In this document: piece by piece, positions 24,538 to 32,975 of the stretch
Numbering within the stretch: the stretch's first letter is position 1
Layout of the letters: each line of letters starts with the position of its first letter
Assembly: GCF_018449435.1 (NCBI RefSeq)
Contig: NZ_JAHCMU010000018.1
Coordinates: 44,866-108,865 of the forward strand
Reading direction: 5' to 3'
From: Flagellimonas sp. 389
GTDB taxonomy: Bacteria > Bacteroidota > Bacteroidia > Flavobacteriales > Flavobacteriaceae
Length of the DNA: 64,000 bases
The notes under the pieces: model-generated
What the model saw: only the letters and a program-made list of their open reading frames with translations
Database searches by the model: none
Told to the model about the DNA's origin: nothing
Program-made: the position numbers and the translations under genes

Positions 24538-26070
24538 ATGAAAAAGACCAATAGTCAAATGCTCATTATTTTTGGAGCTTCGGGCGATTTAACAGCCAGA
24601 AAGCTCATTCCAGCATTGTTTAATTTATACGTTGCAGAACAGCTGCCCAAAAATTTTATCGTTTTAGGTGCTAGTAGAAGTAACCTTACAGACGAAGAGT
24701 TTAGAAACAGGGTGGTCTATGAAAGCAAGTATTTAAAAGAAAAGATTAACGGTCTGGATAAAAAGAAGTTAGAGGCATTTGCCAATACATTGTTCTATGA
24801 GGATTTAGGCGACGATTACGCCTCTAATTACGAAGGTCTGTCCAAACGTATTACTAGTTTAAATGACTCTCATAATACGGAACATAATTACATGTTCTAT
24901 TTATCCACACCTCCCAGTATTGTTGAGACGATAGCAAAGAACCTTTCAGAATACAATCTTAATGATGAAACGAAAGGCTTTAAACGGTTGATTGTTGAAA
25001 AGCCTTTTGGATACAACCTGGAGACCGCAAAAGAACTAAATAATGGACTTCAGCAGTATTTTAAAGAATCACAGATTTATAGAATTGACCATTATCTTGG
25101 AAAAGAGACCGTACAAAATTTATTGGTGACACGCTTCTCCAATAGCATCTTTGAGCCTTTATGGAATCGAAATTACATTCATCATGTGGAAATAACCAAT
25201 GCGGAGAGCGTTGGAGTAGAGAAAAGGGGAGGCTATTATGATAAATCCGGAGCATTGCGCGATATGTTCCAAAACCACTTGCTACAAATTGTTTCATTGG
25301 TGGTCATGGAACCTCCAATAGGTGATCAGCCAGAAGAAATACGAAATGAAAAAGTAAAAGCATTAAAATCGCTCAGGGTCATGCGCGATAAGCAAACCCT
25401 TTTTGATAATACGATACGTGCCCAATATGTTGGTTCGGAAATTAATGGGGAAAAAGTAAAAGGCTATCGTGACGAGGATGGTGTTGATCCAGAATCTACA
25501 ACCGAAACATATGCGGCGATTAAATTTTTTGTAGATAATTGGCGCTGGCATGGAGTTCCTTTTTATGTACGTACCGCTAAACGCATGCCTACAAAAGTTA
25601 CAGAGGTAATTATTCATTTTAAGACGCCGCACCATCAAATTTTTCAAGATTCTGGAGTCAACAATAAAGACAACAAACTGATAATCAGGATACAACCGGA
25701 TGAAGGTATTCTTATGAAGTTTGGAGTAAAAGTTCCTGGACAAGGTTTTAAAGTGGAACGAGCGAATTTGGATTTTTACTATTCCAGTTTAGCGCAAACG
25801 TATGTTATGGAAGCCTATGAACGATTACTTTTGGACGCTATGCAAGGCGATGCTACGCTATATGCGAGGGCCGATGAAGTAGAAGCTGCGTGGGAGTTTG
25901 TCGACCCTATTTTAAACTATTGGAAGACCGGTGACGATGTAAGAATGTACGGTTATGCCGCAGGTGTTTGGGGACCTGAAAATGCAGATGAATTGATTGA
26001 CGATTTAGGGTATTGGCGGAATCCTGGCGAGAACTTGGCCGATGACCCTGGCTATTGTGTGATTTGTTAG
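24538..26070 (+). CDS. zwf: Glucose-6-phosphate 1-dehydrogenase
   Basis: 510 aa. It oxidises glucose 6-phosphate to 6-phosphogluconolactone with NADP as cofactor. The dinucleotide-binding loop is IIFGASGDLTARKLIPAL, and the active-site signature is RIDHYLGKETVQNLL. Length and C-terminal YGYAAGVWGPENADEL fit the bacterial family. It is the first gene of zwf-pgl, divergent from gnd. 285 bp of repeat-filled sequence separates it from pgl. Confidence 0.97.
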   Translation: MKKTNSQMLIIFGASGDLTARKLIPALFNLYVAEQLPKNFIVLGASRSNLTDEEFRNRVVYESKYLKEKINGLDKKKLEAFANTLFYEDLGDDYASNYEGLSKRITSLNDSHNTEHNYMFYLSTPPSIVETIAKNLSEYNLNDETKGFKRLIVEKPFGYNLETAKELNNGLQQYFKESQIYRIDHYLGKETVQNLLVTRFSNSIFEPLWNRNYIHHVEITNAESVGVEKRGGYYDKSGALRDMFQNHLLQIVSLVVMEPPIGDQPEEIRNEKVKALKSLRVMRDKQTLFDNTIRAQYVGSEINGEKVKGYRDEDGVDPESTTETYAAIKFFVDNWRWHGVPFYVRTAKRMPTKVTEVIIHFKTPHHQIFQDSGVNNKDNKLIIRIQPDEGILMKFGVKVPGQGFKVERANLDFYYSSLAQTYVMEAYERLLLDAMQGDATLYARADEVEAAWEFVDPILNYWKTGDDVRMYGYAAGVWGPENADELIDDLGYWRNPGENLADDPGYCVIC

Positions 26071-26095
26071 TTCAGTAGTCAGTGGGCGGTAGTCA

Positions 26096-26327
26096 GTGGT
26101 CAGTTGCTGGTTTGAACTTTGGGTTTGAGTTTGCGCTTGAACTTTGAGTTTATTTTTGTCATTATTAATTGTTCGTTTTCGGTTGATGGGTCAAAGGTGA
26201 AATTATATGCTCGCTGAGCGGAGTCGAAGCGAAAATTAATAAAGTGGTCAGTTGCTAGAATTTGAACTTTGAGTTTGAGTTTGAGTTTGTATTTGAACTT
26301 TGAATTTACTTTTGTCAGTAGTTAATA
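26096..26327 (+). repeat. Imperfect direct repeats between zwf and pgl
   Basis: Two copies of a block of about 75-84 bp (26096-26170 and 26244-26327) start with GTGGTCAGTTGCT. They continue with alternating TTTGAACTTTGAGTTTGAGTT units and end near TTTTTGTCA...TTAAT. Between them lies a REP-like palindrome (26211-26232). Nothing in the 285-bp zwf-pgl gap looks coding. Confidence 0.65.
26211..26232. repeat. REP-like palindrome
   Basis: TCGCT (26211-26215) and AGCGA (26228-26232) bracket GAGCGGAGTCGA, a short palindromic unit that I recall as a common intergenic element in Bacteroidota genomes. Single copy in the window. Confidence 0.5.
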
Positions 26328-26358
26328 AGATATATGGTATGGTTTAAAGATTTATTTG

Positions 26359-27072
26359 ATGGAATTGAAAATTTACAGGGATAAAAACGAAGTTGCAAAA
26401 CAGTTTTCTGAATACTTTTCGGGATTGGTTGAGGGGAAATCCATTTTTCATGTGGCACTGTCTGGTGGAAGTACCCCAAAAATTGTTTTTGATTTGCTTG
26501 CTGCTGATTTTTCTTCAAAAATTGATTGGAGCAAGATTCATTTTTATTGGGGAGACGAGCGATGCGTTCCTCCAACGGACGACCAAAGCAACTATAAAAT
26601 GACTGTGGCGCATCTGTTTTCCAAAGTTGATGTCTCCCAAGAACATATTCATAGAATATTAGGCGAAAACGACCCGCATACAGAAGCTAAAAGATATGGT
26701 AAGCTATTGGCGGAGCAACTTCCGTTGCTAAATGAAACACCTCAATTTGATTTAGTCATCTTAGGAATGGGTGATGACGGGCATACAGCTTCAATTTTTC
26801 CACATGAAATTGAATTATGGGATTCAAATGAAAACTGTGAGGTCGCTATTCATCCAGATTCTGGACAGCGAAGAGTTACGTTAACAGGAAAAGTTATCAA
26901 TAATACGAAAGAAGTAGTTTTTTTGGTGACAGGAGAAAGTAAGTCAGAAAAAATAACAGCAATTCTTGAAAAGAAGGAGGGCCATATGGACTATCCAGCT
27001 TCTTTAGTACATCCAAAATCTGGGAGTTTGGTCTGGTTTATGGATACAGATGCTGCTAAGGAACTTACTTAG
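26359..27072 (+). CDS. pgl: 6-phosphogluconolactonase
   Basis: 237 aa from the ATG at 26359; a TTG directly before it is not needed. It hydrolyses 6-phosphogluconolactone to 6-phosphogluconate. The glucosamine-isomerase-like fold has FHVALSGGSTPKIVFDLL (about 32-50), YWGDERCVPPTDDQSNY (about 67-83) and LGMGDDGHTASIFPH with the catalytic Asp/His. It matches the DevB-type Pgl. It is transcribed with zwf. Its stop overlaps the stop of the opposite thioesterase gene by 4 bp. Confidence 0.95.
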   Translation: MELKIYRDKNEVAKQFSEYFSGLVEGKSIFHVALSGGSTPKIVFDLLAADFSSKIDWSKIHFYWGDERCVPPTDDQSNYKMTVAHLFSKVDVSQEHIHRILGENDPHTEAKRYGKLLAEQLPLLNETPQFDLVILGMGDDGHTASIFPHEIELWDSNENCEVAIHPDSGQRRVTLTGKVINNTKEVVFLVTGESKSEKITAILEKKEGHMDYPASLVHPKSGSLVWFMDTDAAKELT

Positions 27073-27614
27073 TTTAAATCCAGCTGTACATTTTCACCTT
27101 CTAAAGTATCTAAATGCGCATCGATTTTAAAATTGGCAGCTTCATATTTGGAATCTCTATGTTGGGCCGAGGCTTTTCGTTCTTTACTTCTGGCAAATCG
27201 ACGAACCCCTTGTTTGTCAAACAATAGTAAACCTGGAATCGTTCTGTTTTTGCCACTTTCATCTTTTGCGACCATAGTAAGATAAGAGGAATTACAATGC
27301 TTGGTTTCACCAGTGGTTATATTTTCCGACTCTACGCGAACTCCTACAACCATCGAAGTTTTTCCAGTGTAATTGATGGATGCTTTTAAGGTGACCAATT
27401 CACCAACTTCAATTGGATTTAAGAAATCTACTCTATTGACAGAGGCGGTAACGCAATAGGCCTGTGAGTGTTTTGATGCGCATGCAAAAGCAATCTGGTC
27501 CATCAGATTTAGTATGTGTCCTCCATGTACTTTACCACCAAAATTGGAGTGGGAAGGCAGCATTAGTTCGGTGATGGAAACCTTGGACTCTTCTACAGTT
27601 TTGAATTTTTTCAT
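27069..27614 (-). CDS. Hotdog-fold acyl-CoA thioesterase
   Basis: 181 aa. The hotdog domain covers about residues 8-130: LPSHSNFGGKVHGGHILNLMDQIAF has the HGG motif and long helix, with YCVTASVNRVDFLNPIEVGE following. It is like YciA/ACOT7-type enzymes that release CoA from acyl-CoAs. The C-terminal 50 residues are basic and probably unstructured. It ends inside the last codons of pgl (4-bp convergent overlap). Confidence 0.88.
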   Translation of the reverse strand: MKKFKTVEESKVSITELMLPSHSNFGGKVHGGHILNLMDQIAFACASKHSQAYCVTASVNRVDFLNPIEVGELVTLKASINYTGKTSMVVGVRVESENITTGETKHCNSSYLTMVAKDESGKNRTIPGLLLFDKQGVRRFARSKERKASAQHRDSKYEAANFKIDAHLDTLEGENVQLDLN

Positions 27615-27629
27615 TTGAACTTATTATAT

Positions 27630-27661
27630 TTCCCCTCTAAAAAGAGGGGATTAAGGGGTGT
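27630..27661 (+). repeat. Left terminal palindromic repeat of the DUF559 unit
   Basis: TCCCCTCT (27631-27638) and AGAGGGGA (27643-27650) form a perfect 8-bp stem with loop AAAA, followed by TTAAGGGGTGT. The reverse complement of the right end (28048-28081) has the same order: stem TCCC...GGGA, then TTGAGGGAGGTGT. Confidence 0.8.
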
Positions 27662-27675
27662 GTAAAAACATTGGA

Positions 27676-28074
27676 ATGATAATCAAATATAATCCAAAGC
27701 TCAAAGAACTTGCTAGGCAACTGCGTAATAATGCTACAAAAGCTGAAATTTTTCTTTGGCAAAAACTAAAGCGAAATCAAATGTATGGCTATGATTTTCA
27801 TAGACAAAAACCTATTGATCAATACATTGTAGATTTCTTCTGTAATAAGTTGCGGTTAGCTATTGAATTAGATGGTTATTCACATCAAATAACTGAGGTT
27901 TGGGAAAAGGATGTCAAAAAGACGAAATGCCTAAATGAGCTTGGAATCAATATACTTAGATTTTCAGATTACCAAGTGATGAACGAAATGGAGAATGTAC
28001 TACGAGCTATTGAGGATTATATTGTAACATTCGAAGAAAAAGGATTTACACCTCCCTCAATCCCTCCTTGTTAG
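27676..28074 (+). CDS. DUF559 endonuclease-domain protein (Vsr-like PD-(D/E)XK fold)
   Basis: 132 aa from the ATG at 27676 (MIIKYNPKLKELARQLR); a GTG at 27658 is inside the flanking repeat and is rejected. Motifs are those of DUF559: NATKAEIFLWQKLKRNQMYGY, FHRQKPIDQYIVDFFC (the D of the PD-(D/E)XK site) and LRLAIELDGYSHQ (E-x-D-G). The family is related to the very-short-patch repair nuclease fold, but its biological role is unknown. The last residues (TPPSIPPC) and stop are encoded by the right palindromic repeat. It lies in the opposite direction to the genes on both sides. Confidence 0.88.
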   Translation: MIIKYNPKLKELARQLRNNATKAEIFLWQKLKRNQMYGYDFHRQKPIDQYIVDFFCNKLRLAIELDGYSHQITEVWEKDVKKTKCLNELGINILRFSDYQVMNEMENVLRAIEDYIVTFEEKGFTPPSIPPC

Positions 28075-28081
28075 GAGGGAA
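28048..28081 (-). repeat. Right terminal palindromic repeat of the DUF559 unit
   Basis: TCCCTCC (28061-28067) and GGAGGGA (28074-28080) form a stem with loop TTGTTA. Upstream lies ACACCTCCCTCAA, matching the left repeat in inverted orientation. It overlaps the last eight codons and stop of the DUF559 gene. Confidence 0.8.
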
Positions 28082-28103
28082 GTTATATACTTTTCTTAGT
28101 TAT

Positions 28104-28469
28104 TTAATTCCCAAAATGTGGCGATTTTTCTTTTTCCACTTCTATGATAAAATATTTAGTATCCCCTAACCAAAAAAAGGTTGAATACCGTTCTTTATAA
28201 GTAACTTTTACATAGTGACCTTGAAAATCCTTTAGTTTCTGTATTACATCCTTTTTATTGTCCTCTACAGAAAATGAAAATATTTGAGCCCCTGAAATAC
28301 CTTGACTTATCTCACCTTCCCACGTCTTGGCCAACACACCTTTTCTACTAAATTTTATCAATTCTCCAGAACGATAGCCCTCGCTGAAAGGAACATAATA
28401 GATAAAAGCAAAGTAGGCTGAGACTCCTAACAGGATAACTGATACGGTAATGAATATTGCTTTTTTCAT
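28104..28469 (-). CDS. Small membrane-anchored protein, unknown
   Basis: 121 aa with one N-terminal hydrophobic segment (about residues 4-25) and a beta-rich outer part: SEGYRSGELIKFSRKGVLAKTWEGEIS and YVKVTYKERYSTFFW. In Bacteroidota genomes I recall similar proteins labelled 6-phosphogluconate dehydrogenase by mistake. The sequence has no dehydrogenase motif. It is directly downstream of rmuC (2 bp apart) and probably co-transcribed with it. Confidence 0.65.
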   Translation of the reverse strand: MKKAIFITVSVILLGVSAYFAFIYYVPFSEGYRSGELIKFSRKGVLAKTWEGEISQGISGAQIFSFSVEDNKKDVIQKLKDFQGHYVKVTYKERYSTFFWLGDTKYFIIEVEKEKSPHFGN

Positions 28470-28471
28470 GG

Positions 28472-29815
28472 TTATAATTCAAGTTTTGGTTCTTGATAAT
28501 CGTCTTCTTCTGCACGTTTTAATATTGGTTCAGGAATGGATTTTTTAGCTTTTGCACCCATTTTTTTGAGTTTTTCAATACTGGTAACAATATTTCCACG
28601 CCCCTCTACCAATTTGTTCATGGCACCACGATACTCTATTTTGGCCTCATCCATTTTTTTGCCCACCTTGGTCAAATCTGTTACAAAACCTTCAAATTTA
28701 TCGTATAATGCACCAGCTTGTCTAGCAATTTCTATAGCATTTTTTTGCTGTTTTTCATTGTTCCACATACTGTCTATGGTACGCAATGTAGCCAATAGGG
28801 TAGAAGGAGTAACGATAACAATATTCTGTTCAAATGCCTTGTTATAAAGCGAATTGTCAGTATTTATTGCTACTGCAAAAGCAGGTTCTATCGGAACAAA
28901 GAGGAGTACAAAGTCTGGACTTTCCATTTCATACAAGTCCTCATACTTTTTGGCGGAAAGCTGTTCAACATGCTTTCTTAAAGAATTGATATGGTCTTTA
29001 AGGTGTTTTTCCTTTAATTCATCTTCAGCATTGGTATAACGTTCATAGTCGGTGAGGGAGACCTTGGAATCGACTACCATCTTTTTCCCATCTGGTAGAT
29101 GGATAATAACATCTGGCATTACCCGAGAGCCGTCGTCCCTTAAAAAACTTTGCTGTACACTATACTCCCTGTCTTTCTCAAGACCCGACTTCTCCAATAC
29201 GCGTTCTAAAACCAATTCCCCCCAATTCCCCTGCATTTTACTATCTCCTTTTAAGGCTTTGGTTAAGTTTTCCGCTTCTTGGGTAATCTTAAGGTTTTGA
29301 TTTTGAAGATTTAGTAATTGTTCTTTAAGCGCTGAATGAATACTGATATTCTCCTTTTGGGTAGCTTCTACTTTTTTCTCGAACAGCTGAATTTTTTCTT
29401 GAAGCGGACTCAGTATTTGTTTGATGTTTTTTTGATTTTGCTCTGTAAACTTCGAGCTCTTTTCTTCCAATATTTTTGAAGCGAGAATTTCAAAGTCTTT
29501 GGTGAATTTTTCCTGTAACTTTTCTACTTCCTCTTTTTGTTCGGTATTGATGCGTTGTAAATTTTCCAAATCTGCCTGATACCTGACAATTTGGTTTCCA
29601 AGTTGCTCTTTTTCAGATTGAAGTTCTTTCTTCTCGGTATCGACAGAAAGAAGTCTATCGTTTAGGGTTGTTACAGTATTGTTCAACTGCTGCTCACGTT
29701 CCTGCCAAACACTTTCATTGGATTTGGTCTTTAGCTTTTGAATATAGATGCCCAGAAGTACTCCAATTCCAGTTGCAAGTATGCCAACCAATACATAAAT
29801 CAATTCATTGCTCAT
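28472..29815 (-). CDS. rmuC: RmuC family protein
   Basis: 447 aa. An N-terminal membrane helix (about 4-22) is followed by a long coiled coil (about 30-190). The RmuC nuclease-like domain follows at about 195-400: GDSKMQGNWGELVLERVLEKSGL, then MPDVIIHLPDGKKMVVDSKVSL (D...D-S-K of a PD-(D/E)XK-type site) and FVPIEPAFAVA. In E. coli RmuC limits recombination at inverted repeats and it is studied for roles in phage defence. A 7-bp tandem repeat sits 93 bp upstream of the start. Confidence 0.92.
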   Translation of the reverse strand: MSNELIYVLVGILATGIGVLLGIYIQKLKTKSNESVWQEREQQLNNTVTTLNDRLLSVDTEKKELQSEKEQLGNQIVRYQADLENLQRINTEQKEEVEKLQEKFTKDFEILASKILEEKSSKFTEQNQKNIKQILSPLQEKIQLFEKKVEATQKENISIHSALKEQLLNLQNQNLKITQEAENLTKALKGDSKMQGNWGELVLERVLEKSGLEKDREYSVQQSFLRDDGSRVMPDVIIHLPDGKKMVVDSKVSLTDYERYTNAEDELKEKHLKDHINSLRKHVEQLSAKKYEDLYEMESPDFVLLFVPIEPAFAVAINTDNSLYNKAFEQNIVIVTPSTLLATLRTIDSMWNNEKQQKNAIEIARQAGALYDKFEGFVTDLTKVGKKMDEAKIEYRGAMNKLVEGRGNIVTSIEKLKKMGAKAKKSIPEPILKRAEEDDYQEPKLEL

Positions 29816-29907
29816 AAAATTCCTTTCTCAGGATAAAGATAATGGATATCTAACTACATAAAAATACCCCTGAAATAGTTTGTAGCTTTCGGTTGTGATG
29901 TTTTTTT

Positions 29908-29980
29908 GCTTACAGCTTACAGCTTACAGCTTACAGCTTACAGCTTACAGCTTACAGCTTACAGCTTACAGCTTACAGCT
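29908..29980 (+). repeat. Heptanucleotide tandem repeat (GCTTACA, 10.4 copies)
   Basis: Ten perfect copies of GCTTACA plus GCT fill 29908-29980. The array lies in the 191-bp space between the start of rmuC (29815, minus) and the end of the ABC ATPase gene (30007). Perfect copies imply it is young or unstable. The array is upstream of rmuC, so copy number could change its promoter spacing. Confidence 0.97.
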
Positions 29981-30006
29981 CATTGGTTTTACAAACCGGT
30001 GCTTCT

Positions 30007-30789
30007 CTATTTGTTCACTTTAAAAGAACCTGTTTTAGCATCAAATTGAACCATTTCTGAAGGAAAAAGATGTTCAAAATGCTTTTGTTCTATTAATTTA
30101 CAGGGTTCTCCGAATGGATTTTCATGTCCATCAAGGATTAAAATTTTGTCGCACAGCTGAATTGCTAGATCAATTTCATGTGTTGTGAAAATGATTGTTT
30201 TCTGCTGTTCATGAGCCAATTTCTGCAATAACTTTAGAATTTGTACTTTGTGGTAGAGGTCTAAATGTGTTGTGGGTTCATCCAATAAAATGATGGGCGT
30301 ATCTTGTGCCATGGCACGTGCAATCAATACACGCTGGAGCTGGCCATCGCTGAGCTCATGGCATTTGCGGTGACGTAAATCGTTCAATAAAAAAGTATCC
30401 AAACTTTCCTGAATTTGTTTCTTGTCGGTCTTTGTCAAAGTGCCTATCCAATTGGTATAGGGTTGTCTGCCCAGTGCAATCAATTCTTCAACGGTAAGAT
30501 TTTTTGATGCCGGTTGCTCCGTTAGCACTAAACTAAGTTCTTGCGCTAGTTTTGGTGAAGTATAGTCCGTAAGATATTTATTCTTTAAAGTTATGTTACC
30601 AGATAATTTGGGTTGAAGGTTTCCAAGGGTTCGTAAAAGTGTCGATTTTCCTATGCCATTAACGCCAACGATAGCACATAGTTCTTTGGATTCCAAGTTA
30701 AAACTTATTTCATCCACTATTGTTTTAGAGATATAACCAATCGCTACATCTTTAACCGTGATACTATTTTTTATTGACCCTGACATCAA
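30007..30789 (-). CDS. ABC transporter ATPase, cobalamin/siderophore type (BtuD/FecE-like)
   Basis: 260 aa. Walker A is GVNGIGKSTL (about 43), the signature is LSDGQLQRVLIARAMAQD, with Asp in place of the second Gly, and Walker B is IILLDEPTTHLD, with the H-loop in IIFTTHEIDLA. It supplies energy to the FecCD permease. The gene overlaps the permease gene by 4 bp. Its place beside a cobalamin riboswitch and BtuB-like receptor points to vitamin B12 as the substrate. Confidence 0.93.
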   Translation of the reverse strand: MMSGSIKNSITVKDVAIGYISKTIVDEISFNLESKELCAIVGVNGIGKSTLLRTLGNLQPKLSGNITLKNKYLTDYTSPKLAQELSLVLTEQPASKNLTVEELIALGRQPYTNWIGTLTKTDKKQIQESLDTFLLNDLRHRKCHELSDGQLQRVLIARAMAQDTPIILLDEPTTHLDLYHKVQILKLLQKLAHEQQKTIIFTTHEIDLAIQLCDKILILDGHENPFGEPCKLIEQKHFEHLFPSEMVQFDAKTGSFKVNK

Positions 30790-31817
30790 AACAACATTTT
30801 TCGCTTTCTAACCAACAACCATATAACAACCGGTGCCCCAATGAGCGAAGTTATAGCATTTATGGGCAAAACATTAACAGAATTGGGCAATTGTGCAATA
30901 GTATCGCAGAGCAACATTAAAATAGCACCGTAAAGAAATACCGCTGGAATAAGAATACGATGTTCCATAGTATCGAATAGTTGTCTGGTAAGGTGCGGTA
31001 CCGCTAAGCCAACAAAAGCAATTGGACCTGCGAACGCAGTAATTCCACCCGCTAAGATACCTGTTGCTATAATAATGGTCAATCTTGATTTTTTTAGGGA
31101 CACCCCAAGGCTCAATGCGTAATTTTCTCCTAACAAAAACGCGTTTAACTTTTTAATGGAAAGAATACTCAATATAATTCCGATACCAACAATGCCACTT
31201 AAAAGGATTACTTGTTGCGAAGATAGATTGCCGACACTGCCAAATGACCAAAAAATAAAGCGTTGTAGGTTTTCTGCGCTTGAGAAATAGGCCAGTACAC
31301 TTACGATTGCTGCTGTTATGCTTCCAAACATTAGACCGATAATCAATAACGCCATAGTGTCCTTAACCATATTCGCTAATAGTATTACCACGAGCAATAC
31401 CAAAAAACTGCCTACACTTGCCGCTATTGCCAATGCTGCATCATTTAAAAGTAGTAATGAAGTAAAACCGGTAAACAGCGAGGCACCCATTAAAAGTAAT
31501 GCAGCTCCAAGACTGGCACCAGAGCTAATCCCTAAAACAAAAGGGCCGGCCAACGGGTTACGAAACAGCGTTTGCATCAACAAACCACTCAACGCCAAAC
31601 CGCCACCAACTAAAATCGCTGTAAATGCTTTAGGTATGCGATAGTTCCAGATAATGTAATTCCATGATTCAATCTCAACTTTACCATTGAACAAAGAAGT
31701 CAATAGTGCTTTGAAAGGTATGGTTACGGAGCCGGAGCTTATGTTTAGTATCCACGCAAAGAGTAGTGCTGCTATGATGAGCAAAAACGAAATATGGTAT
31801 GATTTGTAGTGCTGCAT
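30786..31817 (-). CDS. FecCD/BtuC-type ABC permease
   Basis: 343 aa with about nine to ten hydrophobic helices. Family motifs are GGGLALSGLLMQTLFRNPLA (about 75-95), PFVLGISSGASLGAA, and the coupling loop FAGPIAFVGLAVPHLTR (about 261-277). This is the BtuC/FhuB/FecC family, which moves metal chelates across the inner membrane. It is the middle gene of a three-gene transporter operon. Confidence 0.94.
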   Translation of the reverse strand: MQHYKSYHISFLLIIAALLFAWILNISSGSVTIPFKALLTSLFNGKVEIESWNYIIWNYRIPKAFTAILVGGGLALSGLLMQTLFRNPLAGPFVLGISSGASLGAALLLMGASLFTGFTSLLLLNDAALAIAASVGSFLVLLVVILLANMVKDTMALLIIGLMFGSITAAIVSVLAYFSSAENLQRFIFWSFGSVGNLSSQQVILLSGIVGIGIILSILSIKKLNAFLLGENYALSLGVSLKKSRLTIIIATGILAGGITAFAGPIAFVGLAVPHLTRQLFDTMEHRILIPAVFLYGAILMLLCDTIAQLPNSVNVLPINAITSLIGAPVVIWLLVRKRKMLF

Positions 31818-32975
31818 TTAGTGCAAGGGCAAGTAAAAGTTTAGCTCGTGATTTGGCACAAGTTCTGGGTGTAGAATGGATATTAAATCCTTAAGTACTA
31901 AATCTGGTCGTTGCGGGGCCAACTCGTAAAAAAGGATACCTCCAGTATTCCCTTTTTTTACAGCATTTGAATATATTTTTTTGTTGGAAAATGCCTCGAA
32001 TTGTTCATAGTGTGCGTCCGCTTTTTTCAAATCTTCATATGTAGTATGCATTGAAGGGTTGAACCAAAATTCAGCTTGCCTCCCTTTTTCCAGAATGGCT
32101 TCCAAGCTCAGGCCAATACTTCCTTTTTCCTCTGTATCTGCCCAGATGTAATTCGCATTGGCATCTTTTAAAAACTTTGCCATCCAGCTTTTTCCACCTG
32201 CTATATACCATACATCTTTATAAAGTCCACCGGTTAGAACAGTTGGCTTTTGTGTTGTGTTCAATGCCAAAAGCTTGGTATCGTTATATGACTTTTCGAT
32301 AATTTTAAAAATACTATCAGCTTGTTTTTCCTTTTGAAAAAATGGAGCGAAAAATTTTATCCATTCTGCTTTTCCCAAAGGTGTTTGCTCTGTCCATTCC
32401 CCATTATATACCACGGGTATTCCTGAACGCTTTAGTGTTTCATAAGCTTTATTGGTATTGTTTATTCCGAAGCCTATCACAACATCTGGGTTCAGCACCA
32501 ATGCAATTTCTGTGTTAATATTTTCATTGGTCCCCAACTCCTTGATTTGCTTGGATTCAATTCGTTTCCGAGCAGCTTCTGAGGAAACTAGATCTGTATT
32601 GGGAAAACCTGTAATCACATTCAATTCCCCTAAAACTTCTAAAGAAGGAATGTGTGTTGTTGAGGTTACGATCATATTTTTCACAGGTATAGGTATTATG
32701 GCATCATAGACATCTCTTGGTAGTGTGATCGAAGCCATTTTTTCTCTTGGAACCAGCGCATACTTAAACATTGTTTCAGAGCCTGGCCATGCAGATGAAA
32801 CTTCTATTGTTGTGAAATCAGTGTTCGATTCTATGCTAAAACCTGTAGCATGATATATTTTGATTTCTACCTCTTTTTGTTTAATTGGTAAAGGCTTCTT
32901 TTTTTCTCCACAACTGGAAAAAAATAATATAAAAAAGCCCACAGAAAATAATAGGAAAAACTGTTTTCGTACCAT
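31818..32975 (-). CDS. Periplasmic substrate-binding lipoprotein of the B12/siderophore ABC transporter
   Basis: 385 aa. The N-terminus is a lipoprotein signal (lipobox FSSC, near residue 22). The rest is a type III binding protein (PBP2 BtuF/FecB class): MIVTSTTHIPSLEVLGELNVITGF and ALVLNPDVVIGFGINN. It catches ligand in the periplasm for the permease. It is the first gene of the operon with permease and ATPase. A -7-like TACATTTG (32988-32981 on the minus strand) lies only 5 nt before the start codon. If used, the mRNA would be nearly leaderless. Confidence 0.9.
   Translation of the reverse strand: MVRKQFFLLFSVGFFILFFSSCGEKKKPLPIKQKEVEIKIYHATGFSIESNTDFTTIEVSSAWPGSETMFKYALVPREKMASITLPRDVYDAIIPIPVKNMIVTSTTHIPSLEVLGELNVITGFPNTDLVSSEAARKRIESKQIKELGTNENINTEIALVLNPDVVIGFGINNTNKAYETLKRSGIPVVYNGEWTEQTPLGKAEWIKFFAPFFQKEKQADSIFKIIEKSYNDTKLLALNTTQKPTVLTGGLYKDVWYIAGGKSWMAKFLKDANANYIWADTEEKGSIGLSLEAILEKGRQAEFWFNPSMHTTYEDLKKADAHYEQFEAFSNKKIYSNAVKKGNTGGILFYELAPQRPDLVLKDLISILHPELVPNHELNFYLPLH

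Larger units (their letters stand above)
27630..28081. mobile_element. Palindrome-flanked DUF559 unit (possible non-autonomous or unknown mobile element)
   Basis: A 452-bp unit is bounded by two inverted copies of an imperfect repeat of about 32-34 bp: left 27630-27661, right 28048-28081 read on the other strand. Each copy is itself a hairpin. The only gene inside is the DUF559 endonuclease. There is no transposase, and I do not see an obvious target-site duplication. Mobility is inferred from the boundaries only. Confidence 0.45.

Noticed and set aside
26071..26355. Insertion sequence between zwf and pgl
   Set aside because: No transposase frame and no terminal inverted repeats were found, only short direct repeats and a REP-like unit.
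28104..28469. 6-phosphogluconate dehydrogenase, a name I recall for similar small proteins
   Set aside because: There is no Rossmann fold or substrate motif in 121 aa. The true gnd is at 22944-24353.
29908..29980. Short direct repeats that could suggest a CRISPR array
   Set aside because: The repeats are 7 bp and touch each other without spacers, and no cas gene is near. It is a simple tandem repeat.
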